DNA of 64,000 nt from Cliona cf. orientalis (GCA_963930775.1 OZ005692.1:1288135-1352134), one strand, 5' to 3'; shown: positions 31,147 through 41,778, counted from the stretch's first letter. Numbers and translations are program-made. Notes: generated from the letters alone by a model not told the origin.

Positions 31147-33489
31147 TTAACACATGGACACACTAGCTAGTTCTACTATATTAATCAAACTGCCACCTTC
31201 AATCTCACCTCCCACTACCATCAGTCGGTTGTCAGGGAGGACAGCTGTAAAGCAATCACATCGACCAGTTGTCATGTGACTGATGATTTCCCAGGAGTTG
31301 GTGGTTGAATTGTACATATGAACAGCTGTGGAGCATTTTCCTGAGTCCATTATCCCACCAATAGCCAGCAGTCGACCGTGAAGGGACTGACATGTGGACT
31401 TTTTAACTGATAAGTCAGTAAGTTGTTTCCACACGCTGGCTTCATATGCCAAAGGTGCTCTCATTTGTTGTATGACACAAGAGCGGAGGAGGGTACTCAA
31501 TGAACAAGTATACACCGACTTGATAGAATAATGGTTTTTCGAAAGTCCACCCAGCATATAGAGCTGGTCCCCACATATTGTGGTTGACATACGGTACATT
31601 AGTTGAGGTAGATTCGCAGCAGTAAACCACTGGTGAGTCTCAGTATTCATCACTTCGACTGTTGACAGCACTCCACTTCCTCCCCGTCCTCCAGCCACAA
31701 TCAGTGCAGTTCCAGTGCACAGTGAGGTTGTCGACTCTCTCTTTGTTGGCATGGGTGGGAATTTCTGAGTCCATTCACTACGTATACTACCTCGGAAGTT
31801 TGCAGCTGCAGTGAAGCTCAACAATTCATTGGAATAATTAGGGGGGGAACCTCCTCCAATAATGGTCAGACAGCCCTTGATGACTGCTATTGAGCCATTC
31901 TGCACACAGTATGGTAGTAGAGACCAGTTGTATATGTCACGGGTGATGTTATTATAAGAATAAAGCTTCACTGTTCCTCGAGATCTAATATACACCATGC
32001 TGCCATCCACAACAGCATCATACCATCTACTCATTTCACATGGTACACTCTTTCCCTTTCTCCATGTCAGTTTGAAGCTGGTCAGCTCTTTTTCTCTGCT
32101 GCTGGCTTTCGTCTTTTGCTGCTCTCTCTGACTAACTTGCTGTTCCAGTTCAGCGATTTGTCTCTCAAACTGAACTTGTTCACTTGTTTCTAGCTGCTGG
32201 TGTATAGGTCCAAATTGTCTCTCTTTCTTTTTCCTAATTTTCTGTAAATTTTGATCACTTTCTTGCTGCATTTGTCTCACAGTATCCTCCAGTTGTCTTT
32301 TGGCTTGATTTCTTTCTAGCCGTAATTGTCTCATTTGCTGATTTAGCTGTCTCTCTTTCTCCTCCAATTGTTGATCTTTTGTTTGCTGTAGTTGTCTCAC
32401 TCTCTCCTCCAGTCGTCTGTTGGCTTGATCTCTTTCTTGCTGCAATTGCTGTCTCAGTCGCTGAATCTCCTCCTCTTTTGCTGATATTGTACGATCTTTT
32501 TCATCATTACTAGTTGCTTGTGATCGAATAACTTCATCTCTACTATCCTCAACAGCTCTAGCACTGTCTCTGTATTTGGGCATTCCTTTCAGATCAGCTA
32601 CTCTCTCACAAAGCTGATGAGCTGAAGGACGTTTGCTGTCCTTATCCTTCAGACAGTCAAGTGCGATTGGTAGGAGGGAGTGGTTTGGATCAATTTGACT
32701 AATGTGGTTTTGTCGACGCTCAACTTCTGGTATTTGCATTAATAATTTCCTTTTTGGTAATCCTGGATGATTCAATTCTACCTCCTGTAGTCGATCTCCA
32801 GGTTTGGGAAACTGTCGTGTCAATGTCTGGACTATGATGACACCAAATGAGAAGCAGTCGATCTTCTCCGTGTACACTGGCTTATCTTGAACAGCTTCTG
32901 GAGGCATGTAGACATCAGTGCCTGGACACATGGTGCCTGTGAAGCGAGTTGCTTGAGGATTAATGTCACCCAGCCTTGCCATTCCAAAGTCGGTCACTTT
33001 GGCTCTCACATTACTGATCAGCAACACGTTGTTGCTGGAGAGATCTCTGTGGATGATTTTGTTGGAGTGGAGAAATGATAGCGCTAGACTGACATCATGG
33101 CAAATATTGACTTGGATGTGGTAGGGAATTGGCTGTGTGGAGCTTTCAAGGAAGTGGGTCAAGCTGTTGTCCATCAGCTCCATTAGGAGACCAGGCAAGC
33201 GTGTGTCGGTATCTCTGAACATGCCCAGGTACTGGACGATGTTGGGGTGTCTTATGGCACTCATGAACTCACACTCCTGCTCAAAGCGTCTAATGGGCAG
33301 TCTGTGCTCTTTTTGAGGGGCAACTTGCTGTAGTGCAGTCGGATCAAATAGAGTAGGGTGGATGATTTTAGCAGCACAGAGGAGGTCATCACATTTTGCT
33401 TTACAGACAGCTCCATAAGATCCAATGCCAAGGGATTGATCCTTGAGAAGTTGCACACTCTTAAATTGATATTTTGATACCTCAGCCAT
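31147..33489 (-). CDS. Protein kinase / coiled-coil / kelch-repeat protein, copy 3 (intact)
   Basis: Single exon, 780 aa from the conserved MAEV start at 33489; two upstream in-frame ATGs at 33498 and 33492 would add three residues. The kinase domain is complete: GIGSYG, AAK lysine, HRDLSSNN, DFGMARLGD, MPPEAVQD. The coiled coil is longer than in copy 1, and an intact set of kelch motifs runs to the C-terminal VELASVSMC, shared with copy 2. It is much closer to copy 2 than to copy 1, including in its 5' flank. It reads in the same direction as TUSC2, whose stop is only 441 bp upstream. No signal peptide or membrane segment, so it is presumably cytosolic. Specificity (Ser/Thr or Tyr) is not resolved. 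Confidence 0.9.
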   Translation of the reverse strand: MAEVSKYQFKSVQLLKDQSLGIGSYGAVCKAKCDDLLCAAKIIHPTLFDPTALQQVAPQKEHRLPIRRFEQECEFMSAIRHPNIVQYLGMFRDTDTRLPGLLMELMDNSLTHFLESSTQPIPYHIQVNICHDVSLALSFLHSNKIIHRDLSSNNVLLISNVRAKVTDFGMARLGDINPQATRFTGTMCPGTDVYMPPEAVQDKPVYTEKIDCFSFGVIIVQTLTRQFPKPGDRLQEVELNHPGLPKRKLLMQIPEVERRQNHISQIDPNHSLLPIALDCLKDKDSKRPSAHQLCERVADLKGMPKYRDSARAVEDSRDEVIRSQATSNDEKDRTISAKEEEIQRLRQQLQQERDQANRRLEERVRQLQQTKDQQLEEKERQLNQQMRQLRLERNQAKRQLEDTVRQMQQESDQNLQKIRKKKERQFGPIHQQLETSEQVQFERQIAELEQQVSQREQQKTKASSREKELTSFKLTWRKGKSVPCEMSRWYDAVVDGSMVYIRSRGTVKLYSYNNITRDIYNWSLLPYCVQNGSIAVIKGCLTIIGGGSPPNYSNELLSFTAAANFRGSIRSEWTQKFPPMPTKRESTTSLCTGTALIVAGGRGGSGVLSTVEVMNTETHQWFTAANLPQLMYRMSTTICGDQLYMLGGLSKNHYSIKSVYTCSLSTLLRSCVIQQMRAPLAYEASVWKQLTDLSVKKSTCQSLHGRLLAIGGIMDSGKCSTAVHMYNSTTNSWEIISHMTTGRCDCFTAVLPDNRLMVVGGEIEGGSLINIVELASVSMC

Positions 33490-33930
33490 CATCAGCAATC
33501 GTCTATAGAGGTGTAAATATTATGTGTTGCATCAAATGACCCGCCCACTTTATAGTTTTGTTAATAATATACAAATTGACAATATGAATACCTATCTACA
33601 GCTATCCTTTTTCATTTACTTACATGTTTTATCGAGAAAGGAAGAGGTGGCACGTGTTTATTTGACAATTTGTAACGAGATTACGAAGATTTCAAGACTT
33701 CTCTTAATTAATCAAAATGTCGTGCACCTTGCGACTGCAAATGAGCCACACCCATCACTTGCACTGTGTTTGTGGGCATGTCCTGGCAGTATTCATTGCC
33801 GTTAATGATTGACATTCCTGGTCCTCTACTTAAAACTATGAATATCGGTACCTTAATGCCATAATGATAAATCAAGGCAGTATAATACAAATTTAGAGAC
33901 AAATATATTATTAATACAGGCTGATGTGAC

Positions 33931-35301
33931 CTATGACCTGACAGGTATGATAGTTGCAGTTGAGTCAAGTAATACTAGAGGAAGGTCCACATGAAGTCTC
34001 GGGTGGGGAAGAGTTACCTCACCCTGTGTGAAGAGAAGGAGGAGAGAGGGAGAGAGGGAAGGAAGGAGGAAGAGAGGAGAGAGAGAGAGAAGGAAGGAAG
34101 GAGGAAGAGAGGAGAGACAGAGAGAGAGGGAAGGAAGGAGGACGAGAGGAGAGAGAGAATTCAATAGCAGGTACAGATACATGTAGCTACACAGAATCTG
34201 ACATGGATGGGGCTAAGGATCGTGGTGCTCTAGTACAGTTCGGCTGCTATCAACATAGATATGCAAGAATGTGAAGGCCTCCATAATAATGAAGTGTCAC
34301 ATATAGGTATATCAACAAATAGTGGTAGCTAAATATGCATAACTGGGGGGAGCATATAAATAATGCATTAATTTTCCATTTCAAAGGCTGGAGGAGGCAC
34401 AACAATCACTTTCTTACCTGTGGGATAAGTCTGTCAAAGATTTGTCTCATTCTCCATCTGACAGGGCCACCAGAGGGAGCTGTCACCCTCTCCTCCTGGT
34501 AGAACTCATGGGCAAGATCACCATCCTCGTCAAAATACATCGAACTATACAAAATTCACGTGTACAGTATACAAGCTTATGAGAGAACACCATTTTTCAT
34601 AGAATGTAGCTCTTGTACCAGATCTTAGCCTTGTCCCTAGGCCACTCCCACGTTTTCAATGTTTCTGCGTGTAATATTGAAAATGTGGGAGTGGCCTGGG
34701 GACGAGGCTACCAATATATGGTTTTCAATGGAATCGGAGGCTATAGCTAGTATGTAGCTTGTGTAGAGGCAATACCAGCCCCCCGAAGTCATAGTACATG
34801 TAATTTTGGGCCACTGCATTTAATGAGGATACACCCCCTATCGATCGAAGAATACTTTAATACAGTATTTAGTTTATGGAGGTTATGTCCCACCCAACTA
34901 CACTTACAGTTCTCCCCAATAATTATAAGTATTTGGGAATCCCCAGACGTAATCAAAAGACAGATCAAGACATCCGAATTGGTACATGTAGGTCTAGCTT
35001 ACTGTCTGTCACTAGTGGCTACTAGGACACAATATCCATCACATTCAATACCCATCAAACATCTCAAATCTCACATCTGATTGGCTATTAAAATCAGACC
35101 ACTCACTGACTTAACATAATTTAAATATACTGACCCTGTTCTCTTGATGACGAACATGGAGCGTACATCCTCTGGGAGATCCTCAATCCTCACTTCACGC
35201 TTCAGCCTCACCACCTGCCACTGGATTGTCTTCCTAGCGGCGTCGGGCTCCTCCTCGTCGTCATGACCACGATCCTTCTTTTTCGACCAGTAGCTACCCA
35301 T
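33931..35301 (-). CDS. TUSC2: TUSC2 (FUS1) homologue, 3 exons
   Basis: Exons 35301-35135, 34544-34418 and 34023-33931 join in frame with GT-AG introns to give 128 aa (human TUSC2 is 110 aa). The start MGSYWSKKK has Gly2 and Ser/Lys suited to N-myristoylation, as in human TUSC2. The conserved core is present: GSMYFDEDGDLAHEFYQEE in the second exon, then LIPQ and the HPRLHVDLPLVL block in the third. Human TUSC2 is a small myristoylated tumour suppressor linked to mitochondria and calcium handling; that role here is inferred. The last exon is followed directly by kinase-kelch copy 3. The upstream neighbour is divergent, 175 bp away. The acceptor of exon 3 is preceded by a CT-rich tract. Intron 1 holds a hairpin at 34626-34710. 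Confidence 0.93.
34626..34710. repeat. Hairpin-forming miniature repeat in TUSC2 intron 1
   Basis: Two 35-base arms (34626-34660 and 34676-34710) are reverse complements with about three mismatches, around a 15-base loop. The arms include GGCCACTCCCAC. It looks like a tiny fold-back element; no target duplication was found. Confidence 0.7.
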
Positions 35302-35476
35302 AATAGCGTTGATGTTTATACTTGTGATTAGGTAAAGGTCGTCAGGGTTCGCTGGGTGCAACTGACGACCTTTACCGTATCACGTGCCAGCTCAAGCTTA
35401 CTGTACTATATATACTACTGCGATACACGTACACATACCACTTGCCTTGAGTTCTGTACTATCTTGGGTCTTGAAT
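35302..35476. promoter_or_regulatory. Bidirectional promoter region between TUSC2 and the propeller gene
   Basis: Only 175 bp separate the two divergent start codons. It contains a perfect 15-bp inverted repeat, GGTAAAGGTCGTCAG at 35331-35345 and its complement at 35362-35376, with a 16-base spacer, and an 'actatatatac' TATA-like stretch near 35404. The symmetry suggests a shared dimer-binding site or an RNA hairpin in the TUSC2 leader. Promoter function is inferred from spacing. Confidence 0.55.
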
Positions 35477-36111
35477 ATGGTGCGATATTGGAGCTCAGTG
35501 CTGCTACTTCTGACTTTAGTCTTGTCTGTGTCAGTATCATCAGTCAAATCAGCCATTGCTGATGGTAAGAAATTTTCCCAAATTTCCACCAAAAATCTAT
35601 TAAAAAATTTGCTTGACTAATTCTTCTATGTTATTTTTGTTTTTTTCTCCCATAGATGTTCGTATAGCTGTTGTGAGGAACCGTTTTAGCAGTGATCCAA
35701 AGTTCTTTGCCTTTGCGTCGCCTGCTGTGATTAAACCAGGCTTCCCAGGGAACACCACTATGCTGATGTCAACATCTCCGGATGGAACTACGTGGACCAG
35801 TTGGTAAGTAAAAAAAAAAAATGTACTTTGTGGCTTTAATGTAATATATTATAGTCGTAAATATTTTATATCGAATTAAATTAACGATCATCCTTAGTGT
35901 AGCAGTAAATACATGTAAGAATAAGAATTATTACTATTCTTACATGTATTTGCTGTTACAATTTATTTTTCTACACGACGATAAATATGTGTTGTTTTCA
36001 TAACCAAATTGTACAAATTCACATGAGATATTCACATATCAGACATTCGAGTGTACAGTACATATAGATTACATGTACGTGTACGTATATAATGCGTGTG
36101 TACTCCCCCCC

Positions 36112-36145
<34 letters not shown>

Positions 36146-39100
36146 AAAAAGAAACTTGCATACACTCTTACATCATTCAGGTATGATGTAGACTTCTCTT
36201 CTACTGTCCAATTTTCCTCAAACCCCGTGGCAGTATCCAGCTTTCACTCCACCTTCAACAAGTCTCTAGCTCTGGTCTTCTTTCAAGACACACAAGGACA
36301 GGTACAATGATGTACAATATGTACAGAAGACTTTTAAAAATACATGTAGGTGCCAAAGTTGCAACTGCAGACATGCAGCTACATGTAATTGGGCGAAACT
36401 TTATCATAATATTATGTGATGTGAAGGGAGTTCCACTTCCAGATGCATACATGTACATTTGTTAATTGGTAGTTGCCTAGCAACCAAAGTTTTTGTAGGC
36501 AATTTACCGGCTATGGGAAGGGGTTGGGTGATCATAAAGTAGGCAAATGATGAACAGAGGTGAACTACCAACAAAATAGTTATCTGACAGTAATTGGGGT
36601 GCATTCGACCATGCATCTCATGCACCCCAATTACTGTCATGTACGTACAATTTTATCAGGCTATATACAATACATGTGCAATATTACAGTAGCTCCTTTT
36701 CTTTTCTAAATATAAGTTAGACACTGAAGCCAAGGGATCTACAGGATTTAGAATACTGAAGACACTGATATAAAATCCCGAAGGCGAAGCCTGAGGGTTT
36801 TATAAGTGTCTGAAGTATTCTAAAGACTGTAGATCCCGTTGGCTGAAGTGTCTAACTTATTTAGACTCTAGCATGAGGTTGCTAAGTAACATGATGCAAG
36901 TTGTTGCCCTAGGTATCAAAAACTGGGTTTCTAAGTTGTAAGTATTCTAAGTTGTAAGCTTTCTAAGTTGTAGACTTACTAAGTGACTTAGATACTTCAT
37001 TCCAACCAATCAAATGACAGAATTTGTTACAATTAGAGTCTAATGCAAGGGTAGTGAGTGAATCAGCCCTGATGACTTGTCTTATTATTATACCACAATA
37101 TTCGTTTCATGTGACACAGTTCACGAGGTTATCTTGGCCAAATCTAATCCAAGGGAACGTTACACCCTTACTGCATGTACTCCCACAAGCAAGCCCTACA
37201 TGTACGTACGTACAGTCTCTGAATCCATGTTCTACACTGTATGTTTGGTACAATGCAAGACAGTTTTCCATATTAATTTTATCAATACACACACACACAT
37301 ACACACCACAATTCAATTATTTTCATAGGTATACATGTACTCTCAGGCACCTGCTAACCCGAAGGTCTTCGTACTGATACAACTGAGTAAAGACTTGGCC
37401 ACAAATCTCGATGAAAAGGACTTCTCGCGTGATCCCGTTCAGGCTATCTTCCACAAGAATCGAACGCACATCTTCGTACGATCGCAGACGAACACGTCTC
37501 AACTTTTCTACAATACACTCGACGAGAGGCTAAACCTCGAGAACGCGAAGTGGGCTCTAATTGGAAGCAGCGATGACTACCTTAAATTCGACGCCCACGC
37601 AGCTGTGAACACATTTCTCGACCGTATCGAAGTATTTGGCGTATTTCGGGACGACCTTGTCCACCATACTTGGCAGACCGGTTTGACGAGTTTTGAGGGA
37701 AGATGGGGGAAATTGGGCCTATTTTCTCCAAGTTTCAACTCTTCCCCAGTCGCCCACCAAATGGGGCACAGCGATTACAACGGGGTTCTGAATCTATTTG
37801 TGAGGGGGAAAGATGGAGTCATGTACCACATTTCACAGACGACTTGCGACAAGGTGAACAATCCGTGGGGGCCGTGTACCTGGGGGTTGTTTAGGAAATT
37901 GGGCAGCACTGTCCCCGCGTCTCCGGCCGCTCGAAACCCCCTGACAGCAAGCCATAGCATACATCTCGGAGTTGAGGTAAGCACGTTATGTAATATGTAC
38001 ATGTACATGTATGTACAGTTGTAGATACTAGATACGTACAGTAGTGTATTTTCGTATGATTAATGTTCATAGCTGGTATCAACTATGTAATGTTAAAGCA
38101 TTAAAGCAATTAAGTTGTACTTATAATACAACGAAAAAATTTAATATTTTTCACCAATCAGATTCCTGGCCTACTTTACCCTACCATACCATGCAATACC
38201 TACAATACCTACATTACCATATTATAGTTGTAATAAATACTGTGATCCAATTGGTCACTCAGATGCCCGAGGCTATGGCAAGCAAAGTGAAATGGTGGAT
38301 CTCCAACTGAACAATCAGATTCCTGGCCTACTTTACCGTACAATACCTATAATACCTACATTACCATATTATAGTTTTAACAAAAATTAATACTGTGATC
38401 CGATTGGTCACTCAGAGGCCTGAGGATGTGGCAAGTGAAGTGAAATAGTGGACCTCCAACTGACCAATCAGATTCCTGGCCTACATGTACATGTACTTTA
38501 CCCTACAATACCTTACAATCCCTACATTACCATAATATTATTATAGTTGTGAGGTATTGTAACAAATACTGAGGTATTGTAGGGTAAAGTAGGCCAGGAA
38601 TCTGATTGGCCAGTTGGAGGTCCACTATTTCACTTTGCTTGCCACAGCCTCAGGCCTCTGAGTGACCAATCGGATTACAGTATTTGTTACAACTATATGG
38701 TAATGTAGGTATTATAGGTATTGTAAGGTATTGTAGGGTAAAGTAAGCCAGGAATCTGATTGGTCAGTTGGAGGTCCACTATTTCACTTCGCTTGTACTA
38801 TCATAATATTTAAATTTTTTGTCATAGGTGTTTGTGATAGGTCGAAGTGATGGAGAGCTGTACCACATCTGGCAGAGGGAGAGAGATGCGTCATGGAGTG
38901 ACTGGGAGAAGATCGGAGGTCTACCAAACTCATCTTTCCAGTCTCAACCAGCCATGATGTTCGATGATATTGGATGGTGGGAAGCTTATGGGGTGAGGGA
39001 GAGGGAGGAGAGAAAGGGAAAGAGAGAGACAGATGGAGAGAGAGAGGGAGGGAGGGGAGTGAGAGAGAGGAGAGAGAGAGGTGATTTGTAGTAATCCTTG

Positions 39101-40899
39101 CATGTATTCTCTGTAGCTCAACTCGAGCTCTGGTGTTGCTCACTTTGTTCAAGAGATGCTTCTCTTTTCCCTCTCGACTGAGAAGGTGGCGTATGGTCGC
39201 AATGTCACCGTAACGTGGGCCATACCCTATGATGAAGCCACTCACAAGGATTGGATTGGTCAGTTCAAGAATCGTATTCACGTCATCTTTATCCCTGTCC
39301 CTTTAGGCTCCTCGATCTTTTTCAATGCTGGTTTGTGCATTGAATAGCTGGGAATAGGGTAGGCTAAGCTTCTTCTAGGACTTCATTTTGATGGTTGGAA
39401 GCAATAGGATTTCCCATTTCTGAGGCCTCCTAAAAATTTAATAAAAATTTAATATCTCATATTTGCATAGAGAATAATTATTACTAAAAAGTAATAGTGG
39501 AACACATCTGAGAGAACTAGTAATTGATATTAATTGTGTTAATCATTGCAGGGGTCTACCCAGACGGTGCCCCCAGTCACGGCTATGTGGATTTTGCCTA
39601 CGTGGGGGGAACGCAGAACCCCCTCAAGGATCCGGTCCCCAGGGGGTCGCTGAATTTCACTACTACCCTACCAAATGGAGTCTACCACTACAAATACATG
39701 TGAGCTACATAATATTACGTACATGTGCATGTACATGTACAGTAAATCACATACATGTACACCATGCATGTACATGTACGTGTAATGCAGTGTGCAATAA
39801 AATTGTTTCAGGGAGGGGGCAATGGTTGTGTGGAAAATTGAATTTATTACTGATAGTCCAAGGGAGGGGGAAGAGTGTTTTCCCCCTGAATGAATGAATT
39901 AAGTCGTGTTGTGTATATCCTATTTCAGTGTAACATTGTATACTAATAGAACGCAAGCTAAAAAAATTACAATTTTAACTTTCGCACAATTTTCTGAAAG
40001 ATCGTCATGATCCCTATTAAGATACATTATGTATATAGAACGCGAATTTTCTTGCGCTAATTAGATCATGTTTTTTATTAGCATAAAATTTAATATGGTG
40101 CATACATGTAATTATTGTGTACCTCTCACAGGGTCAATAAGGAGTACACTGCAGTTTTGGACGCCTCTCTCTCAGTCGCTGAAGCCCCCTCGGAACCGGA
40201 ATGGGTCCAGCTCTACATCGGAATAGCACGTGGATTGGGGAACCTGAGTGTGAACGTCACCGAGTGCGCGGAGGATGGGAATATAACCGTTGCTACGTTT
40301 AGGGCTGCCTTCGATGCCTTTGAAGATAGAAGGATTTATGACGGTAAAAATTAATATCTGATACTCTAAACAACTACATAATTATATATGTACATGTACT
40401 TGTATACATACATGTACATGCATGTACATGTATACGTACATGTCATGAATGTACAATCCTTAAAATTTTTTTCCATAATTATGTATTTCATTTTTGTGCA
40501 TAAAGTTCACATATCTAAGGAATTTTAAATGTGACTGTTATGACATTGTACACATGTATGTATCCCATATAAACCTTTTTTAGGTCTTCATAAATTTGCT
40601 GAGGGTCTATCTGACTTTCGAGATGCTCTAGTGCAGTGTGATGAGACGATCATCGTGAAAGACTTGACAGAATTCATCAAAGATCTGATAGCGTGCACTG
40701 AGGGGAACTGTGTTAACTTTGGTATCGATATCGGAGTGGAGTTGGTGATTCTTTACGAGCACATCTACGAGATTTATGGTGACATTCAGGCAGCTAGCAA
40801 CTGCTTGAAGATTGATGCTTATGAACAAGGTATTGTGACATGTTATTAGCTACATGTACATGTAGTGTTTGTAGTGATTCATTTTATTTACTCTCTCCT

Positions 40900-40975
<76 letters not shown>

Positions 40976-41053
40976 CCCTCACTCCATAATTACATACATG
41001 TAGGTGGACTGTGCATAGGCCGTGTTACTTACGCTTGTTTGACTTTGGAATAA
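35477..41053 (+). CDS. Secreted beta-propeller-like protein with Fn3-like and Cys-containing C-terminal domains, 10 exons
   Basis: Exons 35477-35564, 35656-35803, 36181-36301, 37329-37976, 38828-38992, 39117-39258, 39552-39699, 40132-40343, 40584-40829 and 41004-41053 join in frame to 655 aa. The first exon encodes a signal peptide (MVRYWSSVLLLLTLVLSVSV). Residues about 30-390 contain repeated blocks ending in W/YxS, such as SPDGTTWTSWYDV, DLVHHTWQTG and GELYHIWQRE...SDWEKIGG. These resemble PLL/DUF346-type lectin or sialidase-like propellers. Residues about 400-510 (VTVTWAIPYD, KDWIGVYP, GVYHYKYM) look like an Fn3/SKICH-type beta-sandwich. The last 100 residues are helical with several Cys. 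No catalytic residues recognised. Carbohydrate binding outside the cell is an inference. The exon 6 donor (39259) was chosen because it alone gives DWIG/VYPDGAP in frame. Confidence 0.78.
36105..36143 (+). repeat. Poly-C run before propeller exon 3
   Basis: Seven C, one T, then 31 C, about 37 bp before the acceptor of exon 3 at 36181. It can act as part of the polypyrimidine tract. Confidence 0.85.
36585..36639. repeat. Perfect 20-bp stem hairpin in propeller intron 3
   Basis: The arms at 36585-36604 and 36620-36639 are exact reverse complements (TGACAGTAATTGGGGTGCAT) around a 15-base loop. It could be a tiny transposon relic or a structured RNA. It is too short for a typical metazoan microRNA precursor, though sponge precursors vary. 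Confidence 0.75.
36712..36860. mobile_element. 149 bp fold-back element in propeller intron 3
   Basis: Starts ATAAGTTAGACACT and ends AGTGTCTAACTTAT, and the inverted match continues through most of the length ('gatctaca', 'agaatact', 'ataaaa'). A run of 'ctaagttgtaag' repeats and another TTAGACTCTA / TAGAGTCTAA pair (36861-36870 and 37034-37043) lie just downstream. It may belong to a larger element. No coding. Confidence 0.65.
38152..38797. repeat. Direct and inverted repeat array in propeller intron 4
   Basis: A unit of about 155 bp carrying CAATCAGATTCCTGGCCTAC occurs three times in direct orientation (from about 38152, 38310 and 38464). It then occurs twice in inverted orientation (about 38575-38700 and 38705-38797). 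The whole array can fold into a very long hairpin. It fills most of the intron 37977-38827. Origin is probably nested copies of a small transposon. Confidence 0.8.
40903..40970 (+). repeat. CT microsatellite before propeller exon 10
   Basis: More than 30 CT units in the sense strand, 34 bp before the final acceptor at 41003. It likely serves as the polypyrimidine tract. Confidence 0.9.
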
Positions 41054-41778
41054 ACTTATCCTTCAATACATTATAATTATTTTTGAGCTGCTGCTTTTGA
41101 TTTTTGTGATTGTTCCCCGGTGAAAATTATATATACATGAAATTCAATGATAGTGGTCATTTTTAGTGTAAATTAAAGATTGCACTGTAGTTCAAACTTG
41201 TCCGTTGGGCACTGCAAGACATGTACAGCTATAATTATAACATCAGATTCTTGTCCTGCAACATTATTGTTATGCGTTGTGGGCATGCATGACCATCGAT
41301 ATCACAGCTGCACTTTGATAACTATAGCTTTAATCGTACGTCTTTGATTGATAGCTAGCTGTTCAATCGTAAGTTTAGCTGACGATCAAATGAGAGCAAT
41401 AATGAATGCAAGCCATTAGCTAATGACCACTGATTCACGCACAGAGTGCTTCAGTACCCGCACAGATTGGCTCAGGTGTTCTGCAAGTGTTCATTGTTTT
41501 GAAGGAAATTATTAATGTTTTAAGACAAACTATAGTAAATTTCCTTCATAGTAAATTGAAGGCTCGTGAAATGATAAAAGTGTCTGGTGGGAATATTAGC
41601 CCACATGTTGTATCTAGTCGGCCACCTTAACAATACAGCCATCAGAATAATAATAACTGCAAGTGTTATAAATATTATATAATAATTAAGCAGCTCTGGT
41701 GGCCATTTTCACAGCCTAGTACAGACTCAGTGATCGATTGTAGTCTACTTTGATAATTGTTATTGTTACCTGGTTGCA
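41054..41778. other. Spacer and probable promoter of the multicopper oxidase
   Basis: 725 bp of AT-rich sequence between two genes in the same direction. No coding frame, RNA gene or repeat stands out. Confidence 0.5.

Noticed and set aside
38152..38797. Regularly spaced repeats that might suggest a CRISPR array
   Set aside because: Units are about 155 bp, occur in both orientations, lack unique spacers and lie in an animal intron.
39259..39347. Continuation of propeller exon 6 to a stop at about 39347
   Set aside because: A GTCAGT donor at 39259 gives a smooth in-frame join to exon 7 (DWIG/VYPDGAP) typical of this fold, whereas the extension has no domain character.
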